DNA of 64,000 nt from Echria macrotheca. Its lineage: Eukaryota; Ascomycota; Sordariomycetes; Sordariales; Schizotheciaceae. Every line of letters starts with the position of its first letter. The first letter of the stretch is position 1. A program made the translations under genes and the position numbers. Below, one piece after another: positions 55,871 to 64,000 of this stretch. The stretch lies in assembly GCA_030411725.1 (NCBI GenBank), contig MU839834.1, forward strand, positions 1,116,001 through 1,180,000. Reading direction: 5' to 3'. The notes under the pieces were generated by a model. It saw only the letters and a list, made by a program, of their open reading frames with translations. It did not search any database and had not been told where the DNA came from.

Positions 55871-58190
55871 CGTCATAGGCGAAGTCAAATAGGGAAGGCA
55901 CGCGGTCTGGCAAGGCTGGGTCGCCGCTTCGACGTGTTTCCCCCCAAGCCCAGGCAGTGGTTAGTGGTCTGGGACCTTTTCTGATCTTTGGTTTCTATCT
56001 TGCTTCATGGCTTTGAATAGTATTTCCTGGTGCTAGTCTGCTGTTCTTGAGGTTGTTTACGCTTTCAACGCCGAATCCATTGTGCTGTTCTGCCAGACGA
56101 GGCGTGGTCGGCCTCGCCAGCCTGCTCCTGGGTTTGTGAGCCTGGGGGAGCTGGCGGCAGCGGCCACAGAGATTTATTCGCACTCTTCCAGCCCCCAATA
56201 ATCAAAGAGATGTCTACAGTGTAGCTGCTGAGTAGCTAAGGGGCGCTTTAGCTGGTCCCTGGAACAAGCTGGCTAACTGTTTGATTTCTAGGTAGGCAAT
56301 CGCTGTTCTTTCGACCGACAATGTGCATTTACTTCCACCCCCGACCGGCAAGACGACTTGTCCAAAGCCCCTGCGCAGCTGTCGCACCCGAAGAACAAGA
56401 GGAGCCGTCCAGAGAAATCAAAGAGGTCGACTCGCATCTTTTCGCGACACCCATTTGAAGACCGCAGCCTTGTCTCTTCGCGACCTGCATGGGTCTCGAC
56501 TTCAAGAATCGGGTACAGCTGCAGAGGCTCCGCTGCTATGGAGTCTTCTGCTGTGGGGAGAATGGGAAGAACCATATTATGCTAGCCATCAAAGGGTTGA
56601 ACAGACAAGGCGGCGGGCTGGCAATCCAAGAGCTGCTGGAAGACACTAAAGAAGCCCTAGTTCATCTGGGCATCAAGTCGCGGAAGATATAATTACAAGT
56701 CACACAGAATATAGCCCGGCAGTTGAAGAGCCTCAAGTAAACAAGCTTCAGGGGTATGGCAACCGGCTAGTTACGATCGCGACACGATGTACGAGCACAC
56801 TAGCCATTTCAATACCGACAATTATACTTTAACCGGCGGAGGGGAGAAGCAGGATGGCAACAGGCTGGCCGATGCCTGGTGTTGGTCTACTCGGGGGGAG
56901 TGCAGCGGAGTGCAGGCCGGGGAACAAGCATAGCCTCGAGCACACGTGTATACCTACAGAGCCTCAAGGAACGATCATTATGGGACATACAGAAAAATAC
57001 ACAGCCAAAACAGAGTTGGATCATGGTTGGGAGTGTCAAAGATAGCTCTTGAACTGCTTGATTGACTACCTCCCTGACTAGGGCCTACTGCAGATGGGGG
57101 AGGAACCCTCCCAATGTACCTGGCAGACACAGAATCCCCTGTCATTCCAAGTACCGGCACTTCTTGGGGCTCTGCACACTATCTTCCCCAACAGGAATGA
57201 TGGTGTTGCCAGCATCTTCAAGTGCTTCCTTGGCCAGAAAGATGGGTGCCTTGCTTGGCGTAGTGCACCTCTGGAACTATACATATACCCAACAGACCAC
57301 ATCCTCACGGTACAGTGCAAGACTAGAGTTAGATAGGTGATGGTTGTTCCGAGTCGAGAAGTCGGCGATGGAAACCGGCTCCCACAATGGGAACCTATGG
57401 ACGCCAAGCTCGACATGGGCAGAAGCCCCTATCCGCACAACAAAGTCGGAGGCTGTCAATAATTGATCTTAAATCAATTACAGCACCGCCCACCGGGCAA
57501 AAAATCAAAACCACAATAATCAGGATACACGATTGAAAATGGCACGTTTTGGGACTCGCCCCATGGTGATCGGATGCCGCTTTTGGCATGTCGTTGATGA
57601 GGCTCAAAGACACATCCGTGCCCCAAGTCGCTACCCCTGCCTTGTTGCACCACCACCGTGCTTATCTTATCGGGCAATCTTGGCACCCACACCCTCAGAG
57701 CGAGAGAGGCAAAGAGGGGGAAGTGGGGTCCCCAAATTTACTGTATCTCTCTTGCCTGCCGCCGACGGCGATGGAATGCAGTGGAGATCCCGAAGCTTCC
57801 ATTTGGCAGCAGCTGCAAGCTGTGCCTGTCCGAATCGGAGCTTCAACTCGGAAAAAAGGGGGGGAGAGGCTGATCAGAAAATCTGCCCTGTCATCGGTGC
57901 ATTTTATCTTTCCGTCTTTTGTATTTCTGTCCGCCTGGCCGCGCCTGTCAAGATGCGCTTGTCCTAGCCGTCTTGGATTGCAGACGTCGTCGTTAACTAC
58001 CTTCTGACGCCCCCGTTCTTCGACGTCGAGGAGGTCTTGCGCGTCCTCTGCCCGTTAAGTCCGATGCGCTCGTTGCTGTGGCCCTCTCGCCGTAGGGGCC
58101 TTGGATAAAAATACAACTCGATATATTCCGTATCTTTTCAGAGGCGTCATACAAACGGGGTCTCGCGCCCGAGACTGGTAACCCCGCAGC
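55871..58190. other. Gene-free region upstream of gene B and of the F-box gene
   Basis: 2.3 kb between two divergent transcription units. I see no supported gene, RNA or mobile element. Frames around 56288-56649 and 57533-58007 have no domain resemblance. The F-box promoter should lie near 57900-58190. Confidence 0.5.
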
Positions 58191-60322
58191 ATGACTTCGG
58201 CCCCAGCAGACACCGGCGTCCGAGACACCGATGTACGAGTAGCCAACCTGGCCAACCTGCCGGGCGAGATCCTGCTCCACATTCTGAGTTGTAAGTAGGC
58301 TCAACCAGAGTCACTACAAGAGAAAGAGAGGGCAACAGAAGGGGGACGAGAACTGACAGAAGTCCACCATCCAGACCTCGAGCCGGCCGAGACGATCAGC
58401 CTCCAGCTCGTGTCCCGGGCCTTCTGCACCCTCGCCCGCGACAACAACCTCTGGCGTGCACGATGTCTCCAGGAGTCCTCGTTCCTCGAGGCTGTCGACC
58501 GTCGCCGCAATCTGTTTGGTCCCCAGTCATTCACCCAGACAGCTACAGCCTCGCTCCAGTCGATTGGCTCCCTAGCCAGCGCCGAGCGTGGTCCAAGACG
58601 CATATCTCCAGGCGGCTCTGCAACGCCAAGGACGACGGCAGCAGCGAGAGATCGGGATCGCATCCGCATCATGGCCAATTGGGATCCTTGCTTCCCCGAT
58701 GAACGCGTCTCGTGGTACGAGGAGTATATCCAACGTCATGGTCCCATCAGCGTCAACTGGATGCAGCTGCCACGTGCTGAGGGCACCTCCAAGTTGGAGT
58801 TCATCGAAGCTAGAGGCGTGGCGCTCTATCGGCCGGATAACCCACACCAGGAAGACCGCGGCGTGGAGACGCTGCTTGCTGTCTCGCCGCTCGACGACGG
58901 GAGTGTGTGTCTGTGGGACGTCAACGGCACTAAGACGGGGAAAAGGGGGTCGCTGGTCTCCAGAAGTCGACCGGGCATACTGTTCATCGACGGACCGGAT
59001 GCTGATAACAACAGACGGTCCAAGCGTGTGGACTCGGGCGTTACGGAATGTGTCAGCGTGGACAGCCTGCAGCACAGGGCTTTCTTTGCAGTCCAGAGCC
59101 GTAAGTGCACTTTTTGGTTCATCCCGGCACTGGAAAGATTGGCTAATCGCAATATGCAGATCTTATTGTGGTGGACCTGCAGAGGCTGTCTGTCATCGAC
59201 TGCGAATCATTCCCATGGTCCATCACAGCCTTGTCCGCTGCCAGCCCGGCCGTGCCGCTCACTGTGGGTACGAGCCTCGGAATTCACCTGTACGACTATC
59301 GGTCCCGAAAGCCCCCCTTCCACGATGGCGCTGAACACATAGACGACTTTGACCGGATGGGCGCAAAGGATTTCTACGAGAGAAGCTTGCGTCATATCTT
59401 TGATGACGAGCCATTACCCCCCTATGCGCCGCTCTCGCAGCCGGGGCCGCTCAGCATCTTGCACTTGCCGCACCCGGGACAAGAAGTGCATCTTTCGGAC
59501 GACATATACGTGGCCGGCAGGTTCTCGTCCATCCTTCACTACGATCGGCGGAAGTTTCCATCCATCAAAGGTTCCATCCACTCGGGTGCCAGCCTTGCAG
59601 CACTGACGTCTCTTCCTTACCCGTTCTCGACGATTGACAGCGAGCTTCGGAGAATGGGCCAGCTTACCCTGGAGCAGGTAGAAGCTTCCAAAAGCGTGCC
59701 TGGCGCCCGGACTCTGATTGCGTGCGGCGAATACAACACCAAAGGCTCACTGGAGATTTACGGCTTATTGCCATCTAACATGGCCCATCCTGGGGCGCCA
59801 GCAGGGTTGCAGAACTCGACCTTCAGGAACCGTCAGACGTCATCTCAGTCCAAGCTGCTTTCGGTCGTCAACCACGGAACACGTCTCGCATTCTCGGATG
59901 GGTCTGGTCACATCAAGTGGTTCGAGCGGGACGGCTTCACCGAGGTGCGCAGATGCAAGATTGGCCACAGCGAGCGGCCCGAGGGGCACTCGATTTTCGC
60001 CTCGATGCCGGGCTCAGACGATATCGCTCGGAAGCTGCTTCCGACGCGGGTCGAAGGAGGCCAAACGCGTGGCAGCGGCGGAAGCGGGTCCGCGGTCAAC
60101 GACAACGATCTGCTATTCTGGACGGGCGAAAAGCTTGGTCTGGTGACGATCTCGGCGCGGCCAGGGTTTACGTCGGAAGATTTTGAGGAGCAGCAAGACG
60201 AGGGTTACCGGGAAGAGGAGAGGGCGTACAACGAGAGGATGCGGTTGGCGCTCGAGAGGCAAGCTGACGATGTCCGCTTTGTCCGGAATCTTGGTTTAGG
60301 GAGCGGTCGAAGTCGGTCTTGA
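58191..60322 (+). CDS. F-box protein with C-terminal beta-propeller-like region
   Basis: Three exons: 58191-58290, 58375-59100, 59160-60322; 662 residues. The F-box spans about residues 22-60 (LANLPGEILLHILSYLEPAETISLQLVSRAF), rebuilt across intron 1, and ends near LARDNNLWR. Downstream segments resemble WD40-like blades (LLAVSPLDDGSVCLWDVNG, LIVVDLQRLSVIDCESFPWSITAL, LTVGTSLGIHLYDYRS, LAFSDGSGHIKWFERDGFTEV). This suggests an SCF substrate receptor: the F-box binds Skp1 and the propeller binds the target. The C-terminal tail is charged (EEQQDEGYREEERAYNERM). The target is unknown. The 84-nt first intron ends at CATCCAG; the earlier AAG acceptor would shift the F-box and is rejected. Confidence 0.88.
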
Positions 60323-61556
60323 TTCTGCACGTTTGGCGGGCAAGCAGATGGCTGGTACGGATTATCATGCGGCAGAACCAGCTGTGTCAGGACGGGCGCC
60401 AAGACGGGTGCCAGAGTAGTGATAGCCCAGTATTTATAGACCAATAGGTGGCAGAACTGAAACGCAATCCCGCTCAGGCCGGCGTTGTTGATGCCGGACG
60501 AGAAGGGCATGGAACGTTTACGAACACTGGTGAGGTGTTCGTGCATATAGACACCAAAGCAAGGAAGCAAATCGGTCTCTGCTGGTTAGGTGAGGGCATC
60601 TCGGAACCGTTCGTCCCAGTGAGAGGTTCCTAGGGACGGGATCGGGAACGATGACAAAAATGAGGCGGCCAATGGGTGGCGGGTAAGGGTGGCTGCAGAC
60701 CAATCGTCGACGAACTGACTGCTGCCTCATTGCGTCTCCTTTCGATCCGCATCGCATGGAAAGCCACCTGACCGCCGGCCGGAATTGAAATGCTGTCTCG
60801 CCTCACCTCGACCGATGTCGAATTCAAGACGTTATGTCGATCAGAGGGAATAAAAGGCTCTTGAGGAGAAGACTGGAGGGAATGGTCGAGATGGGTTTAG
60901 CTGGAATGTGGCTGGGAACGCCTGCGGGACACCAGAGCACAGTTTTCACTCCTCCACTCAACAAGACCCTACAGTTTTCTTGTCCCTCAGGAACAGAAAT
61001 GGGACCGCAACGAAAGAACAAGTCGTGGCGCTACTGCAGCTGATGCATATGCGACAGCACACACACCGCTCACTGCTGATGAACCAAGAGTGCTGGCAGC
61101 ACCCGGCCGCGTTCCTGGCGCCGGCGACAACTGGAACCTGACGGCGGGGCGGACCACTAGAGCAGAACCACGCCGGCCAACAGACGGGATTCCACTGTTC
61201 TTTTGATCGGTCTCCGGCCAGTGAGGCGGCATTGGCCTTCGCAAGCAGAAAGTGAGCGCGTTGCAAACATTCTTGGACATGGCTGAGTGGCTCACTGTCT
61301 CTCTTCCCCTCTGCTGCTGCAGCTCGACCGCTTTCTGTGCGTGTCTGTCTCTCACTCTGTTCCCCCCCTGGCTTCCGCCACTCCGTCTTGTAGAACCTTT
61401 TTTTTCTTCCTATTAAATTTTCTCTTTTTCTTGTACCACACGCTTAAATCTCGCACTGCCATCTTCGCAATTTTCTTGCATTCACGCAGAAATCAAAAAT
61501 CTTTGTCATTTCAGATCTAACACGGCACCAGCGTTAGCTAACGCCGAGCATGTCCG
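60323..61556. other. Intergenic region with promoter of the SprT-like gene
   Basis: No gene. From about 61285 the sequence is C/T-rich (CTGTCTCTCTTCCCCTCTGCTGC, TTTTTTTTCTTCC), as in a core promoter/5'UTR. A perfect 14-bp palindrome GCGTTAGCTAACGC lies at 61531-61544, just before the start codon. Confidence 0.55.
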
Positions 61557-61666
61557 ATGGCTTCGCCGTTTGCTGGCGGGGACGAACTCCCGCCCTTCCC
61601 TCTCTCGGACGGCTACCCCAACCCCGTTGCTGTCAAGCGGCGGCCGATCGAGGTCGACGACGATGA
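61550..61666 (+). other. Upstream ORF overlapping the SprT-like start
   Basis: An ATG 7 bases before the main ATG opens a 38-residue frame (MSDGFAVCWRGR...) ending at a TGA inside the main coding sequence. A 5'UTR splice could remove it, so its presence in mRNA is unproven. Confidence 0.4.
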
Positions 61667-62939
61667 TGCCTACCGCCACAGCAGCAAGAGGCTGAGGTAC
61701 TTTCAGCAGTACCATTCGCCTTTTCCGGCTTCGTACGAGGACCAGGTCGCCTTCAAGGCCGTCGCCGACAAAGATGTTTTCGGCGTCGACCCGATCCCGG
61801 TCCCGTCCCCGGTCCCCCGACCGGACTACCACCTCCTCCCACGCCACCATTCCCCGCACCCCTCGCAGAAAACCCGGTATCACCACAACCACAACCACAA
61901 CAACCACCACCACCACCACCGTCGACACCATCACCATGACACCTACCAACGCCTCTCGCACTCGCAGCCCCCCTCCCCCCATCGGGCTCTGTCACCGGAG
62001 CCGGCGCCGGCGGCATGCGCCATGGAGCGGTCCGCCACCACCGGCGGCCTCTCCATCAGCTCCGAGCCCTCAGCCTGCACCGAACTGTTAGAGGACGAGG
62101 AGGCCGAGCAACGCGTGCGCGAGCACATGGCCAACTTCCGCCGGCGCAACCCCGACTCCAAACACGAGCGGATCCTGCGGAGCATCATCTGTCCCAGATC
62201 CTCCAACGCCGCCGAGTACCCGCTCGACAACGACTCAATGGAAAGCATCTTCTCGACCGCCAACGAGCTCTTCTTCAACGGGAGACTGAGCCAGCGCGTC
62301 ATGTGGGAATGGTCGCATGCTTCGTCGCCGCAGTACGACAGCCACGTCATCGGCACCACGGCACTGCGGCGCGCGAGCAACCGCGGCTTCGAGACCTTGA
62401 TTGTGCTCTCGTCGCCGATCCTGCGGGATCCAAAGTACAGCCGGCGCTTGCTTATTTCGACGTTTCTGCACGAGCTGATTCACAGCTACCTGTTTATCTG
62501 CTGCGGCTTCCGCGCGAGGCATTGTGGCGGCCATACGCCGGCGTTTCGGGCCATTGCCAAGATGATTGACGACTGGGCCGGCGCCGAGAGTGCACTCCAT
62601 CTGGCCAGGATGGAGGCCGACCTGGAACGGTTCCGGATCGATGCGGCTGTGGAGGAGGAGGAGGAAGAAGACGAGCGGTATCGACACCGGTATCATGAGT
62701 ATTATCCATGTTCGGGCATTACCGATCAGCAGGGGCTGCAGCAGCAACCTGCTCAGACATATTCGTCGTCGCCCGCGAGTTTCGATGGATATTCTTCCTC
62801 GTCCGCAACCCCCGCGGCCTTTTCCTGGTGGGACAACAACAGCAACACCCCTGGTCCTGGAGCCCCACGACACGTCCGTTCCCCTGATTTTCTTCCTGGA
62901 GACGATCCCGGATCCGGCTCGCCGATACGTTTATACTGA
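61557..62939 (+). CDS. SprT-like (Spartan/Wss1-related) metalloprotease-like protein
   Basis: Intronless, 460 residues. An N-terminal disordered region contains a His/Asn-rich tract (about residues 107-128). The SprT-like domain follows from about residue 215: NELFFNGRLSQRVMWEW, GFETLIVLSSPIL, and the zinc motif FLHELIHSYL with HExxH, then a third candidate ligand in RHCGGHTPAF. This is the arrangement of the SprT family, whose eukaryotic members (Spartan, Germ cell nuclear acidic peptidase) cut DNA-protein crosslinks; activity here is inferred. There is no obvious SHP or PIP box. The C-terminus is Gln/Ser-rich. The ATG at 61557 is chosen because the frame is fully open and family-like. Confidence 0.88.
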   Translation: MASPFAGGDELPPFPLSDGYPNPVAVKRRPIEVDDDDAYRHSSKRLRYFQQYHSPFPASYEDQVAFKAVADKDVFGVDPIPVPSPVPRPDYHLLPRHHSPHPSQKTRYHHNHNHNNHHHHHRRHHHHDTYQRLSHSQPPSPHRALSPEPAPAACAMERSATTGGLSISSEPSACTELLEDEEAEQRVREHMANFRRRNPDSKHERILRSIICPRSSNAAEYPLDNDSMESIFSTANELFFNGRLSQRVMWEWSHASSPQYDSHVIGTTALRRASNRGFETLIVLSSPILRDPKYSRRLLISTFLHELIHSYLFICCGFRARHCGGHTPAFRAIAKMIDDWAGAESALHLARMEADLERFRIDAAVEEEEEEDERYRHRYHEYYPCSGITDQQGLQQQPAQTYSSSPASFDGYSSSSATPAAFSWWDNNSNTPGPGAPRHVRSPDFLPGDDPGSGSPIRLY

Positions 62940-64000
62940 TGACTGACCATGGATTGCAGAGATATCGACGACGATAAAATCTGGCCGACCTTGCGGAACA
63001 TTGAGAGCTCCTTTCCTGGATCCCAATCCCCCCCCGGGTTAACTGGCCGGTGATGATACATAGTGGCCTCCCTATGGCACGGCTGCTCACGACAAAACGG
63101 ACCAAAAACGAAGATCGATTTTGATTCGGCAATTGGGAAAGAAAAGAAGAATAAATGCATTATGCGGATGACATACCACTCAACTCACGACAAAAAAAGG
63201 AGGCGACAACTTCCGCCCCGCAAATCAGCATTTTGATGCACGCATTACACCGTCTTACACAACAAAGTTGCATCTTGGTACCTACAACAACTGCATCTTG
63301 GGATTCTGCATTTTTGCTCTCTGCATGGTTGGTGGCACGATTTTGTTGCATGGCGAAGGCGTTTTTTCTGTCGGCATTACATTTACATTTACGGTTTTTA
63401 CATCTACATACACTTTATGTCATTTACATTTACATATACACTTGACATGTTTTCTGTGTTAGTTATTTGTCAAAACACCTATCTAGCTGACACAGCTGGA
63501 TGGATGGGATGGGATGGAGGTTCAAGCATGCAAGCAGAGGCGAGGTACATGCATACATATACGTTTCTTTTGTCATTAAACAGTGTGGTGGCGGCGTAGT
63601 GGTGGTGGTGGCGGGTTTATTTTGTTTTATTTTGTTTGGGATTGGATGGGAGTTTTTGCTATTGTTGACTACCAAGTTAAAGATACCCCCTCTTATTTTT
63701 TCTTTCCTTGCGATCTAAACGGTAGTCTTGCATGGACAATATTCATTTTTGGTTAGTGTTGTATCTTTTTGGATCTTGGATCTCAAGTAAAAAATAGATG
63801 ATATACCATACACACACACACACACACACTGATGATCGGGCTTGCACTTGGCTACCTACCTGACGTAAGGTACCTCCCTAGGTAGGTATGTCGGCGAAAT
63901 ATGAACAGTGAACAAACCGGCTCAGACTTGACAATTCAAGGGCAAAACTGGGGTGGGTGGACGAGTGAGAAAAGAAATTCTTATTCGTGTCAAACCGACT
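62940..64000. other. 3' flank and intergenic sequence to the window end
   Basis: No gene recognised. It contains repeated TTACATTTACA-type sequence (63376-63435), a G/T-rich block (63580-63615), a (CA)n microsatellite (63810-63829) and the palindromic cluster CTACCTACCTGACGTAAGGTACC...CCTAGGTAGGTA (63851-63888). Confidence 0.55.
63810..63829. repeat. (CA)n microsatellite
   Basis: About ten CA dinucleotides in the terminal intergenic region. Confidence 0.9.

Overview
The window looks like chromosomal DNA of a filamentous ascomycete, most likely Sordariomycetes/Sordariales. Genes are GC-rich and separated by 0.3-3.7 kb. Most introns are 37-110 nt with GTAAGT-type donors and (T/G)CTAAC or TACTGAC branch sites. 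The proteins are typical of this group: Pta1/symplekin, Yth1, Cac2, Nop12, a DEP1/Sds3-like protein, Coa3, an alpha-tubulin with five exons, a DUF1776 protein and a DUF1772 protein. I see no CRISPR array, no tRNA or rRNA gene and no intact transposon. The species call is inference only.

Layout. 0-6 kb: a secreted NTF2-like protein, a GPI-anchored Kre9/Knh1-like cell-surface protein and alpha-tubulin, all on +. 6.8-16 kb: nucleolar Nop12 (-), divergent from a Sds3/DEP1 subunit of an Rpd3L-type deacetylase complex (+), then mitochondrial Coa3 (-), divergent from the polyadenylation-factor scaffold Pta1 (+). 17.5-19.3 kb: a coiled-coil She3-like protein. 19.3-22.6 kb: a gene-free, simple-sequence-rich stretch. 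22.6-25.7 kb: an uncharacterised fungal protein ('gene A') with a repeat-expanded intron and an in-frame TAG. 27.1-28.7 kb: a DUF1772 membrane protein, an assembly gap flanked by homopolymers and duplicated sequence, and a 94-residue Tyr/Ser/Asn-rich protein. 29.3-32 kb: thioredoxin reductase and an MDR quinone oxidoreductase (both -), the latter divergent from Yth1 (+). 33.9-42 kb: DUF1776 protein, class I SAM methyltransferase, amidase and chromatin-assembly factor Cac2, all on -. 44.5-49.5 kb: a full-length ABC-C (MRP-type) transporter. 50.9-55.9 kb: a second uncharacterised gene ('gene B', -) with a 5'UTR intron, a repeat-expanded first coding intron and an in-frame TAG before a membrane-spanning tail. 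58.2-62.9 kb: an F-box/beta-propeller protein and a SprT-like metalloprotease.

Functional themes. Two subunits of the cleavage/polyadenylation factor (Pta1 and Yth1) and two chromatin factors (DEP1-like and Cac2) lie in the window, but as dispersed housekeeping genes; I see no biosynthetic or defence cluster. The most unusual signal is the parallel between genes A and B. Each carries a degenerate minisatellite inside a 5'-proximal intron (period about 98 nt in A, 59-60 nt in B). Each also has a single in-frame TAG that splits an otherwise open reading frame ahead of a plausible C-terminal module. Nonsense mutation, sequence error, unrecognised splicing and stop-codon readthrough cannot be told apart from the sequence alone.
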